NCBI GenBank assembly: GCA_021809235.1
Contig: JAKBAG010000078.1
Location: 1-11,517, forward strand
Length of the DNA: 11,517 nt
Source: Acidobacteriota bacterium
GTDB taxonomy: Bacteria; Acidobacteriota; Terriglobia; Terriglobales; Acidobacteriaceae
Direction of reading: 5' to 3'
How positions within the stretch are numbered: the first letter of the stretch is position 1; each line of letters starts with the position of its first letter. The notes below the pieces were generated by a model. The model did no database searches and was not told where the DNA came from. It saw only the letters and a program-made list of their open reading frames with translations. Position numbers and translations under genes: made by a program. Shown here piece by piece: positions 1 to 8,035 of this stretch.

Positions 1-285
1 TTTTGGGGGACGAACTCGAAAGTACATTCTTAGGTACAGGGTGAGCGAATTGACCGGAAGATATGGCAAAGAAGATTTGGGAGATATGTCATCGTGAGTT
101 GCCAACACTGCGTCTACCCTGAGTAGAGTGCCGAAATAGGCGATTCAGAAGGGTACCTGATGGCTAGCAGCTGCCTGAGCCATGTTTCGAGTGGAATCTG
201 TGAGTCAGGGTTGAGTTTGCAATGAGAATTCGAATGAGATATCGGAATTCCCAAATTAGAACTTTGCCTTTTTTATCCAGAATTA

Positions 286-313
286 ATCGAAGATGAAAAA
301 ACGCATCCTCGAT
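286..313. repeat. inverted repeat upstream of sugar transferase
   Basis: The arms ATCGAAGATG (286-295) and CATCCTCGAT (304-313) are complementary over ten positions with a single mismatch and are separated by an A-rich 8-base loop. The element lies about 20 bases upstream of a possible -10 box. It could be an operator or a hairpin ending a transcript from the left. There is no clear T-run after it on the + strand, which argues against a simple intrinsic terminator in that direction. Confidence 0.35.
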
Positions 314-331
314 AAGAAATTACATTCTTGC

Positions 332-337
332 TATGAT
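332..337 (+). promoter_or_regulatory. possible -10 box TATGAT
   Basis: TATGAT matches the sigma-70 consensus at five of six positions and lies in the AT-rich stretch ahead of the sugar transferase. I see no good -35 hexamer at the right distance, so this is only a candidate. It would give a leader of about 70 bases. Confidence 0.25.
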
Positions 338-412
338 GAATAAATAAATTTTGCACGATTTTCTGCTTGTGATCTACGTCTTGGTGTATTTCTTGCGGAA
401 TGGAGTACGGAT

Positions 413-1228
413 ATGCACTTTTGGATGACTGCGGAACATTTTTTTAAGACCGGCTTACTCACCGAGGCGTTGCTTTGCATCTGCGGAATGCTTGCGATAT
501 CCATCTGGATGTGGCGGGCTGCTATGGACCCACTTGAGGCGAGTCGCGAGATTGCGATCGATGGAGGAATTGCGGGTTTTCGTCCCAATGCTCCAGTGGA
601 TTCGCTGCGATATGCTCTTGTGAAGCGAGTTATTGATATTGTTGTTTCTGTGCTGATGCTGGCTGTGGTCTTTGTTCCATGCTGCATGATTGCAGCAATC
701 ATCGCATTCACTTCAAAAGGCTCGGTTTTCTATCGGGAAAAGCGGGTAGGTCGCTACGGAAACATCTTTCGTATCTGGAAGTTTCGCTCGATGTATGTGG
801 ATGCGGACAGGCGCATGCAGAAGATTCGTGATGTAGGGAGCGAGGAGGAACATCATTTCTTCTGGCGTACCAGCAAGCATGAGACCGCTGTAGATCCCCG
901 CATCACGCCGATTGGACATTTCATCCGCCGCTGGAGCCTGGATGAGTTGCCGCAGTTACTGAATGTGCTGATGGGGGAGATGTCACTGATTGGTCCTCGG
1001 CCTGTGATTGCAGCGGAGTTGGAACTCTATGGAAGCCTTGCCGATTACTACATGGAAGTGACTCCGGGGCTCTCCGGACTCTGGCAGGTTTCTGGTCGCA
1101 GCAAGGTGGGCTATGAACAGCGTGCCAACCTGGACGCACAATATGCCAGGCAGTGGAGCCTGATGCTGGACTTGAAAATTCTGCTGCGAACCATCCCGGT
1201 TGTATTGAAGCGAGTGGGTGCGAAATAA
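413..1228 (+). CDS. Polyprenyl-phosphate sugar-1-phosphate transferase
   Basis: This 271-residue protein belongs to the bacterial sugar transferase family (PglC/WbaP/WcaJ catalytic core). Such enzymes move a sugar-1-phosphate from a UDP-sugar onto undecaprenyl phosphate at the inner membrane, the first step of exopolysaccharide, capsule or O-antigen synthesis. A transmembrane helix spans about residues 13-34. The KR.ID motif and the proline-broken re-entrant helix lie at 71-100, the VFYREKRVG and FRIWKFRSM blocks at 105-127, the catalytic Asp177-Glu178 pair in SLDELPQ, then SLIGPRP (191-197) and PGLSGLWQVSGRS (218-230). All core motifs are intact. The long four-helix N-terminal domain of WbaP-like proteins is missing, so this is a near-minimal version with one extra helix. 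The ATG has GGAG (402-405) seven bases upstream. The donor sugar cannot be read from sequence. Codon and base composition look less GC-rich than in sucCD or trpD. Confidence 0.92.
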   Translation: MHFWMTAEHFFKTGLLTEALLCICGMLAISIWMWRAAMDPLEASREIAIDGGIAGFRPNAPVDSLRYALVKRVIDIVVSVLMLAVVFVPCCMIAAIIAFTSKGSVFYREKRVGRYGNIFRIWKFRSMYVDADRRMQKIRDVGSEEEHHFFWRTSKHETAVDPRITPIGHFIRRWSLDELPQLLNVLMGEMSLIGPRPVIAAELELYGSLADYYMEVTPGLSGLWQVSGRSKVGYEQRANLDAQYARQWSLMLDLKILLRTIPVVLKRVGAK

Positions 1229-1231
1229 CCC

Positions 1232-1249
1232 TCAACGGCTGTGCGTTGA
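1232..1249 (+). terminator. weak hairpin after sugar transferase
   Basis: TCAACG (1232-1237) and CGTTGA (1244-1249) form a 6-bp stem with a 6-base loop just after the stop codon. No T-run follows, so termination here is only possible. A second 6-bp hairpin (AGCGGT 1302-1307, ACCGCT 1313-1318) lies further down the same spacer, also without a T-run. Confidence 0.3.
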
Positions 1250-1447
1250 CGAATTCCGTGCTACGTGTCTCCTGGCCTTTCACTCTATAAGAGAACATTA
1301 CAGCGGTCGAGAACCGCTTCGGGTGCATTCTCATAAGCCACGGTAGATATATCTCCGATGGCTGGAATCGTTCTTGGGATGGGAAAGTGTATTTATCTCG
1401 AAGTTTCTCTGCTTCCCAGATGCGAATACTGCAGTTTGCAGTGAGTC

Positions 1448-1456
1448 TGGTAGAGT
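1448..1456 (+). promoter_or_regulatory. extended -10 of M13 peptidase gene, leaderless start likely
   Basis: TGGTAGAGT is a TGn-extended -10 element (hexamer TAGAGT, 1451-1456). The usual distance from -10 to the start of transcription places the first base at or next to the A of the ATG at 1464. The region just before that ATG lacks a well-spaced Shine-Dalgarno sequence, as expected for a leaderless message. I see no clear -35, which an extended -10 can do without. Confidence 0.4.
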
Positions 1457-1463
1457 GGGATGC

Positions 1464-3515
1464 ATGTTTGGTAAGCGACTTTCCATTCTGCTCCCGATGA
1501 TGGCTCTGGCTGTGGCTGGTGCGGCACAAACTCCCCAACACTCTTCCCATGGAAATCCACTGCGCGTCTTTGATCCGACGCTGGTGGATGCCTCGGTCAA
1601 TCCCTGCCAGGATTTTTTCCAATACTCGTGCGGGAACTGGCTGAAGAAGCATCCGCTGCCGGCAGATCAGTCCTACTATGGGCGCTTCAGCGAGTTATAT
1701 GACCTGAATCGTGAGCATCTGCGGGGCATTCTGGAGCAGGCCGAAACGGGGGCTAGCCGGACGCCCAATGAACAGCGGATTGGCGATGAGTATGCCAGCT
1801 GTATGGATCTGAAAACTCTGAATGCGAAGGGCATTGCTCCGCTGGAGCCAATGTTGCACCGGATTGCAGCGCTGCACTCGGCGGCTCAGTTGCCTGCGCT
1901 GGTCGGGCAGTTGCAGCGGATGGGGGTGCGGGTCTATTTCGACATGGGCTCCAGTCCGGATTACGCCGATTCGTCGCGCGAGATTGCCTTCTATGATGCC
2001 GGGGGCAAGGGCCTGCCGGAGAAGGGATTCTATACCCGTACGGATGCCAAGTCGGTGGAGATTCGCAAGCAGTATGTGGCGCACATGGCCAGGATGCTGA
2101 CGCTGGCTGGTGAGCCGGCAGCCAAGGCGAATGCGGATGCCGTCAGCATTCTGGATTTTGAAACCAGGCTGGCAGATGCCTCGCTCTCTGCGACGGAGGA
2201 GCGAGATCCGCAGGCGGAGAATCACCCGAGCGATGTGGGCAAGCTCGGAGCACAGATGAGCCACTTCTCGATGGCTGCCTACCTGAAGGCGTATGGCGGA
2301 CCGGAGAGCGGAAAGATCAATGTGACGCAGCCGAAGTTTTTCGCGGCCCTGAATGAGCTGATTGCCTCCACACCGCTGGAGACGCAGCGGGCCTATCTGC
2401 GCTGGCATCTGCTACATGCCTTTGCCGCCACAAGCCTGCCAGAGAGCTTTGAGCAGGAAAACTGGCACTTCTATTCGCATATTCTGGGCGGCGCGGAACA
2501 GCAGCAGGATCGCTGGAAGACCTGCGTGAGCCGTGTGGATCGGGAGTTGGGCGATGCGCTGGGGCAGGTGTATGTACAGCGATATTTCCCGCCCAAGGAC
2601 AAGCAGAGGACGCTGGAGCTGACCCAGGCGATTGAGCAGGCGATGGGGCAGGATATTCAGAGCCTGGACTGGATGAGCCCGGCAACCAAGGCGCAGGCAA
2701 TGATCAAGCTGCATGGGGTGATGAACAAGATCGGCTATCCGGACAAGTGGAAGAGCTACCAGACGCTGACGATTGTGAAAGGCGACGCGCTGGGCAATCA
2801 GATGCGTGTGGGCGAGTACAAGACGCAACGGGATCTGGCAAAGATTGGCAAACCTGTGGATCGCGCCGAGTGGGAGATGACGCCGCCGACGGTGAATGCT
2901 TACTACGATCCGCAGGAAAACAATGTCAATTTCCCGGCTGGATATCTGCAGCCGCCCTTCTTCAGCTCCAGGGAGGACGATGCAGCCAATTACGGGGATA
3001 TGGGATCGACGATTGGCCATGAGTTGACGCATGGCTTTGACGATGAAGGACGCCAGTTCGACGCGACGGGAAATTTGAAGGACTGGTGGACCAAGCGGGA
3101 CGAAACGCAGTTTACCGATCGCGCCGAGTGCATGGTGAAGCAGTACGATGCCATTGAGGTGGTGCCGGGAGTTCACTTGAACGGAAAACTTACGCTGGGG
3201 GAGAACCTGGCCGATCTGGGTGGACTGCGACTGGCGCTGATGGCCTGGCTACAGAAGGCGGATGAAGCGCATGTGGACATGCAGTCAACGATGGATGGAT
3301 ACACGCCAGAACAGCGATTCTGGATCGCGTATGCGCAGCAGTGGTGCTCGCAGACGCGTCCGGAGGCGCTGCGGACCCAGGCGCAGACCGATCCTCATGC
3401 TCCGGACAAGTACAGGACGAACACGATCCTGCAGGATATGCCGGAGTTCGCCAAAAGCTTTGCCTGCAAGCAGGGCGATGCGATGGTGATTGCCAAGCCC
3501 TGCCGCATATGGTGA
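1464..3515 (+). CDS. Secreted M13 family zinc metallopeptidase (neprilysin/PepO-like)
   Basis: From the ATG at 1464 the product is 683 residues, normal for the family. The first 22 residues form a Sec signal peptide: basic MFGKR, a hydrophobic core, and cleavage near AGAAQ. An in-frame TTG at 1374 would bury this signal and is rejected. Past the signal, NPCQDFFQYSCGNW (46-59) is the conserved M13 N-terminal block. NAYYDP begins at 478. The zinc site is HELTH (519-523: His519, catalytic Glu520, His523), with the third ligand Glu580 in ENLAD and Asp584 behind it. The protein ends in CRIW, the typical M13 C-terminus. M13 enzymes cut oligopeptides on the hydrophobic side outside the cytoplasm. 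In a Gram-negative cell this one would act in the periplasm or be released; it has no lipobox cysteine. The gene appears monocistronic, with its own promoter and a strong hairpin behind it. All catalytic residues are present, so I expect an active enzyme. Confidence 0.95.
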   Translation: MFGKRLSILLPMMALAVAGAAQTPQHSSHGNPLRVFDPTLVDASVNPCQDFFQYSCGNWLKKHPLPADQSYYGRFSELYDLNREHLRGILEQAETGASRTPNEQRIGDEYASCMDLKTLNAKGIAPLEPMLHRIAALHSAAQLPALVGQLQRMGVRVYFDMGSSPDYADSSREIAFYDAGGKGLPEKGFYTRTDAKSVEIRKQYVAHMARMLTLAGEPAAKANADAVSILDFETRLADASLSATEERDPQAENHPSDVGKLGAQMSHFSMAAYLKAYGGPESGKINVTQPKFFAALNELIASTPLETQRAYLRWHLLHAFAATSLPESFEQENWHFYSHILGGAEQQQDRWKTCVSRVDRELGDALGQVYVQRYFPPKDKQRTLELTQAIEQAMGQDIQSLDWMSPATKAQAMIKLHGVMNKIGYPDKWKSYQTLTIVKGDALGNQMRVGEYKTQRDLAKIGKPVDRAEWEMTPPTVNAYYDPQENNVNFPAGYLQPPFFSSREDDAANYGDMGSTIGHELTHGFDDEGRQFDATGNLKDWWTKRDETQFTDRAECMVKQYDAIEVVPGVHLNGKLTLGENLADLGGLRLALMAWLQKADEAHVDMQSTMDGYTPEQRFWIAYAQQWCSQTRPEALRTQAQTDPHAPDKYRTNTILQDMPEFAKSFACKQGDAMVIAKPCRIW

Positions 3516-3533
3516 GCAGGCAGGTGCGCAGAA

Positions 3534-3568
3534 AGCAGAAGGCCCGCCGTGTTGGTGGGCCTTCTGCT
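3534..3568. terminator. bidirectional terminator between M13 gene and sucD
   Basis: AGCAGAAGGCCC (3534-3545) pairs perfectly with GGGCCTTCTGCT (3557-3568). The stem extends inward to 15 bp (one G-U pair) around a 5-base loop. It lies between the stops of two converging genes. On the minus strand the stem is followed by TTTCT, giving a short U-run for the sucCD transcript. On the plus strand the tail is less T-rich, so it may work better for sucCD. Confidence 0.85.
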
Positions 3569-3586
3569 ATCTGTGCGTGATGGGAG

Positions 3587-4462
<876 letters not shown>

Positions 4463-4463
4463 C

Positions 4464-5642
4464 TTAGGCCCCCGCTTTCGCTGCAGCCACCACGAGATCG
4501 GCAGCTTCTTTCATGGTTGCGCCCACCTGGAAGTTGAGGCCGGATTCCTGCAGAATCTTGCGACCCTCTTCGACGTTGGTACCTTCCAGACGCAGAACAA
4601 TAGGCAGGGTAACGCTGAGCTTGCGGGCCGCAGCCACGACGCCGGTTGCCAGACGATCCACGCGCAGGATACCGCCGAAGATATTGATGAAGATGGCCTT
4701 GACGTTTTTGTCGGAGAGCAGGATTTCAAAGGCGTGCTCGATCTGCTCCTGGGTAGCACCGCCGCCCACGTCGAGGAAGTTGGCCGGGCTGCCGCCGGCG
4801 TACTGGATGATGTCCATGGTGGCCATGGCCAGGCCGGCACCGTTGACCATGCAGGCAATGGAGCCGTCCAGCTTGATGTAGTTGAGCGAGTACTTGCTGG
4901 CCTCGACCTCGAGCGGATCCTCCTCCGCGACATCGCGCAGTGCCTTGATTTCCGGATGGCGGAAGAGCGCGTTGTCATCGAAGGTCATCTTGGCGTCGAG
5001 TGCAAAGAGCTTGTCATCGGTGGTGGTAATGAAGGGATTGATCTCAACGAGGGATGCGTCGGATTCCAGGAAAGCCCGGTAAAGGCTTTGAAAGAAGGCA
5101 ACGGCCTGGTTGATCTGGGTGGGCTTGATACCCAGGGCAAAGGCCAGCTTGCGGCCCTGATAGGCTCCCAAGCCAATGGCCGGATCAATGACTTCCTTAA
5201 TGATGGCTTTGGGGTCCCTGGCTGCTACCTCTTCAATCTCCATGCCACCGGCCTGCGAGGCCATGAAGACGTATTTGCCGACGGCGCGATCAAGGACAAT
5301 GCCGAGGTAGAGTTCGCGGTCGATTGCGGCTGTCTCTTCGATCAGCAGGCGCTGGACTTTCTGGCCAGCCGGGCCAGTCTGGTGGGTGACAAGCTGCATG
5401 CCGAGAATGTTTTTGGCATGGTTTTCTGCGTCTGCCAGGGTGCGAGCTACCTTGACGCCGCCACCTTTGCCGCGTCCTCCTGCGTGAATCTGGGCCTTGA
5501 CGACGACGCCCGTGGCGCCGTTGGCCAGCAGGGTTCTGGCAGCTTCCACTGCCTCTGGCAGCGTGTTCGCCACCTCACCCCGCGGTACGGGGACGCCGTA
5601 CTTGGCGAGGATTGCCTTTGCCTGATACTCGTGTATCTTCAT
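4464..5642 (-). CDS. sucC: Succinyl-CoA synthetase, beta subunit (ADP/GDP-forming)
   Basis: This is the 392-residue beta subunit, which carries the nucleotide-binding ATP-grasp domain and pairs with the downstream sucD product. MKIHEYQAK is the canonical N-terminus and fixes the start, although the region just upstream (rich in CTC and CAT) has no good Shine-Dalgarno sequence. The nucleotide loop GGRGKGGGVK is at 55-64. Metal ligands sit around Glu200-Asn202 (VEINP) and Asp216. The C-terminal ligase domain shows CMVNGAGLAMATMD (264-277), DVGGGA (291-296) and NIFGGILR (320-327). Whether ATP or GTP is preferred cannot be told safely by eye. The gene is first in a two-gene operon, divergent from trpD. 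Other TCA-cycle genes are not adjacent. Confidence 0.98.
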   Translation of the reverse strand: MKIHEYQAKAILAKYGVPVPRGEVANTLPEAVEAARTLLANGATGVVVKAQIHAGGRGKGGGVKVARTLADAENHAKNILGMQLVTHQTGPAGQKVQRLLIEETAAIDRELYLGIVLDRAVGKYVFMASQAGGMEIEEVAARDPKAIIKEVIDPAIGLGAYQGRKLAFALGIKPTQINQAVAFFQSLYRAFLESDASLVEINPFITTTDDKLFALDAKMTFDDNALFRHPEIKALRDVAEEDPLEVEASKYSLNYIKLDGSIACMVNGAGLAMATMDIIQYAGGSPANFLDVGGGATQEQIEHAFEILLSDKNVKAIFINIFGGILRVDRLATGVVAAARKLSVTLPIVLRLEGTNVEEGRKILQESGLNFQVGATMKEAADLVVAAAKAGA

Positions 5643-5749
5643 AAATGCTGAGATGCGCTCTCTGGCGGCAGGGAAGATTGCGCTGTCCGGGAAGGTTTCG
5701 GAGTGCGGTACAGGATTCCGAGTGTCCAGTGCGCGCCTGTCGCGCCTTC

Positions 5750-5779
5750 ATCGTATCGGACAAGGCAACAGGCGGGCAA
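5750..5779 (-). promoter_or_regulatory. candidate sigma-70 promoter of sucCD
   Basis: On the minus strand, TTGCCC (complement of 5774-5779) and TACGAT (complement of 5750-5755) are 18 bases apart. Each matches consensus at four of six positions. Transcription would begin near 5743, leaving a leader of about 100 bases before sucC. Confidence 0.35.
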
Positions 5780-5854
5780 ACTGGATGCAGGCCGGAATTG
5801 CGGCAGGAAGACAGGATGTGGGACGGCGCGGCTTTCTGAAAGAGGAGCGTGCGC

Positions 5855-5870
5855 GGGAGGAGTACGGTTG
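5855..5870 (+). promoter_or_regulatory. trpD: Shine-Dalgarno and TTG start of trpD
   Basis: GGGAGGAG at 5855-5862 is an almost full match to the anti-Shine-Dalgarno sequence and sits 5 bases before TTG at 5868. No ATG or GTG in frame offers a better start near the first conserved residues, so this site decides the start. Confidence 0.75.
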
Positions 5871-6929
5871 TCCAAGGTAAGGGAACTGCTGAAACCGGTG
5901 GCGCAGGACGGAGCCGCGCTGACACGCGAAGAGGCACGGGCGGCGCTGGTGGAGATGCTGGAGGGTAAGGCAAGCGAACTGGAGACAGGAGCCTTGCTGA
6001 CGGCACTGGCTACGCGCGGGGAACTGGCGCCGGAGCTGGCTGGATTTGTGGAGGAGATGCGGGCGCGGGCCACGGCGATTCCGCTGACTGAAGAGGAACG
6101 AGCATCCCTGGTGGATACCTGCGGAACCGGAGGCGGCGGTCCGCAGACCTTTAATATCTCCACCGGTGCGGCGCTGGTGGCGGCGGCGGCCGGTGCGCGC
6201 GTGGCCAAGCATGGGAATCGTGCCGTGACTTCGCGATGTGGCTCAGCGGATGTGCTGGAGGCGCTGGGCGTGCCCATCACGCTGGAGCCAAAGCTGGCGG
6301 CCGAATGCCTGCGCGAGACGGGGTTTGTGTTTCTTCATGCGCCGATGCTGCATCCGGCGATGAAGGCTGTGGCAGGGGTGCGCAATGCGCTGGGATTCCG
6401 GACCATCTTTAACCTTTGCGGACCGTTGACCAACCCGGCCGGAGCCCGGACGCAGGTGATTGGTGTGCTGGCCCCCAGCCGGGCGTTGCTGGTGGCGCGT
6501 ACCCTGCTGGAGCTGAAGTCGACCCGCCATGCCTTTGTGGTGCATGGTTCCGATGGGCTGGATGAGCTGACGACAACGGGGGAGTCGGTGACGGTGCGTG
6601 TGGAGCCGGGGGGAGATCCGGCAATGAAAGCCGCCAAGATTACCCCGGAGATGGCCGGGCTGGAGCGCAGTTCGCTGGACCAGCTGGACGGAGGCGATGC
6701 CGGAGCAAACGCCGAAATTCTCTACGATATTCTGACCGGCATACCGGGGCCGAAGCGGGACATTGTGCTGCTGAACGCTGCCGCGGCGCTGGTGGCCTGC
6801 GGAGTGGCTGCCAGCCTGCGGGAGGGTGTGGAGCGTGGGGCTGAAGCCATTGCCTCAGGAATGGCCGCGGCAACGCTGGCGCGGCTGCGGCAGTTTGGCC
6901 AGCGATGGGCGCATCCGTCCCAGCCCTGA
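5868..6929 (+). CDS. trpD: Anthranilate phosphoribosyltransferase
   Basis: TrpD joins anthranilate and PRPP to give phosphoribosyl-anthranilate and pyrophosphate, the second committed step of tryptophan synthesis, in the cytoplasm. The chosen start is TTG at 5868, preceded at 5 bases by GGGAGGAG (5855-5862). It gives 353 residues, the usual length; upstream in-frame codons encode unconserved sequence. The helical N-terminal domain spans about 1-75. The PRPP-binding loop is GTGGGGPQTFNIST (86-99), followed by KHGNRAVTSRCGSADVLEALG (114-134, anthranilate and PRPP contacts), NALGFRTIFNLCGPLTNPAG (173-192) and the metal-binding DGLDE (229-233). The oddity is residue 90: the family motif GTGGD has Gly in place of Asp. 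The remaining motifs mark it as true TrpD rather than a TrpD2/YbiB relative. No other trp biosynthesis genes are in the window. trpS follows after 53 bases. Confidence 0.95.
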   Translation: MSKVRELLKPVAQDGAALTREEARAALVEMLEGKASELETGALLTALATRGELAPELAGFVEEMRARATAIPLTEEERASLVDTCGTGGGGPQTFNISTGAALVAAAAGARVAKHGNRAVTSRCGSADVLEALGVPITLEPKLAAECLRETGFVFLHAPMLHPAMKAVAGVRNALGFRTIFNLCGPLTNPAGARTQVIGVLAPSRALLVARTLLELKSTRHAFVVHGSDGLDELTTTGESVTVRVEPGGDPAMKAAKITPEMAGLERSSLDQLDGGDAGANAEILYDILTGIPGPKRDIVLLNAAAALVACGVAASLREGVERGAEAIASGMAAATLARLRQFGQRWAHPSQP

Positions 6930-6930
6930 G

Positions 6931-6948
6931 CTGCTGACCGGGCAGCAG
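6931..6948 (+). other. hairpin between trpD and trpS
   Basis: CTGCTG (6931-6936) and CAGCAG (6943-6948) form a 6-bp stem with the loop ACCGGG directly after the trpD stop. No T-run follows, so I read it as a stabilising or weak processing hairpin and not a terminator. Confidence 0.3.
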
Positions 6949-6959
6949 GGCAGCACAGA

Positions 6960-6965
6960 TAGAAT
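6960..6965 (+). promoter_or_regulatory. possible -10 box for trpS
   Basis: TAGAAT matches TATAAT at five of six positions in the short trpD-trpS spacer. No -35 at normal spacing is visible (CTGACC lies 20 bases upstream). If used, transcription would begin around 6972, very close to the trpS ribosome site, so trpS could have a promoter in addition to readthrough from trpD. Confidence 0.25.
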
Positions 6966-6982
6966 TGAGAGAAGGACCGGAA

Positions 6983-8035
6983 TTGACGAACACGAGTGAA
7001 TTCATGAAGCAAAACAAAGGCCGCGTGCTGAGCGGCATGCGCCCGACCGGAAGACTGCACCTGGGCAATTTCATGGGCGCGCTGGCCAACTGGGTCAAGC
7101 TGCAGCATGAGTATGAGTGCTACTTTTTCATCGCGGACTATCACGCGCTGACCACCGACTATGCCAATACGGAGAATCTGCGGCGCAATACCGAAGAGGT
7201 GGCGCTGGATTGGTTGGGAGCTGGTCTGGACCCGGAGCGGTGTGTGCTGTTTTTGCAAAGCGCGGTGCCGCAGCATGCCGATCTGCATCTGCGCTTCAGC
7301 ATGATTACGCCAGTCAGCTGGCTGGAACGAGTGCCCACCTATAAGGAACAGCAGGAAAACCTGAGCGAAAAGGACCTGAGCACCTATGGGTTCCTGGGCT
7401 ACCCGCTGCTGCAGGCTGCTGACATTCTGCTGTACACGCCGAAGTTTGTTCCTGTCGGCCAGGATCAAGTGGTGCATGTGGAGCTGACGCGGGAGATTGC
7501 GCGGCGCTTCAACCAGTTCTACAAGCTGGGAGAGCGCGAGGTGCTGCCGGAGCCGCAGGTGCTGCTGACACCAGCGCCGAAGCTGCCTGGTACCGACGGT
7601 CGCAAGATGTCCAAGAGCTATGGGAATACGATTGAGTTGACCGATTCGGAAGCAACGGTGCGGCAGAAGCTGAAGACGATGGTGACAGACCCAGCCCGCA
7701 TCCGACGAACCGATGCCGGCGATCCGGACCGTTGCCCGGTGGGCGATCTACACAAGGTTTTTTCCACGCCGGAGCGGATGCAGGCGGTGAATGAAGGCTG
7801 CCGTTCTGCGGGGATCGGATGTATCGAGTGCAAGGGCTGGGCTGCTGATGCGCTGGTGCAGATTCTCGGACCCATCCAGCAGCGGAGGGCTTCATTTACG
7901 CCGGCGCAGGCGATGGAGGTTCTGCGGGCCGGCTCAGAGCGTGCCCGAAGGCGCGCTGAGGCCACCATGCAGGATGTGGATACGGCCATGCGCATGCCCA
8001 AGCTGGATGCGGCGGTCTCTGAGGTGGCACGATGA
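6983..8035 (+). CDS. trpS: Tryptophanyl-tRNA synthetase with putative Fe-S cluster motif
   Basis: TrpRS is a class I synthetase that activates tryptophan with ATP and charges tRNA-Trp in the cytoplasm. The preferred start is TTG at 6983 with AGAAGGA (6970-6976) 6 bases upstream, giving 350 residues. ATG at 7004 (343 residues, weaker ribosome site) is a real alternative. The HIGH-type motif is HLGN (26-29), in RPTGRLHLGN. The conserved block DQVVHVELTREIARRFN is at 161-177 and KMSKS at 208-212. Cys251, Cys273, Cys280 and Cys283 form C-x21-C-x6-C-x2-C in the anticodon-binding half. This is almost the spacing of the [4Fe-4S] TrpRS from Thermotoga maritima (x22-x6-x2). By analogy, a cluster is likely here; this is inference. 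The gene follows trpD by 53 bases and its stop overlaps the scpA start by 4 bases. Confidence 0.95.
   Translation: MTNTSEFMKQNKGRVLSGMRPTGRLHLGNFMGALANWVKLQHEYECYFFIADYHALTTDYANTENLRRNTEEVALDWLGAGLDPERCVLFLQSAVPQHADLHLRFSMITPVSWLERVPTYKEQQENLSEKDLSTYGFLGYPLLQAADILLYTPKFVPVGQDQVVHVELTREIARRFNQFYKLGEREVLPEPQVLLTPAPKLPGTDGRKMSKSYGNTIELTDSEATVRQKLKTMVTDPARIRRTDAGDPDRCPVGDLHKVFSTPERMQAVNEGCRSAGIGCIECKGWAADALVQILGPIQQRRASFTPAQAMEVLRAGSERARRRAEATMQDVDTAMRMPKLDAAVSEVAR

Larger units (their letters stand above)
1..412. other. AT-richer gene-free left margin
   Basis: I see no complete gene here. By hand count positions 1-360 are about 42% GC, clearly below the metabolic genes further right. The second forward frame is open from the left edge to a TGA at 95-97 (31 codons, basic and tyrosine-rich). 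It could be the tail of an upstream gene, but an open run this short is easily expected by chance and I do not recognise it. The interval 240-360 is the most AT-rich and carries a hairpin (286-313) and a possible -10 box (332-337). The stretch probably serves as the 5' region of the sugar transferase and may be the edge of an exopolysaccharide locus lying to the left. Confidence 0.6.

Noticed and set aside
2..97. Open frame from the left edge to a TGA at 95-97, possible end of an upstream gene
   Set aside because: Thirty-one open codons are not significant in AT-richer DNA and no family could be recognised; it is mentioned only under the left-margin entry.
1374..1463. Extended N-terminus for the M13 peptidase beginning at TTG 1374
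   Set aside because: It would place 30 residues before a textbook Sec signal peptide and has no ribosome site.
5703..5867. Extended N-terminus for TrpD beginning at 5703
   Set aside because: The extra 55 residues are unconserved in style, would make the protein too long, and the strong ribosome site is at 5855-5862 before the TTG at 5868.
6965..6982. Earlier TTG start for TrpRS at 6965
   Set aside because: It would place the start ahead of the AGAAGGA ribosome site, which fits the TTG at 6983 instead.
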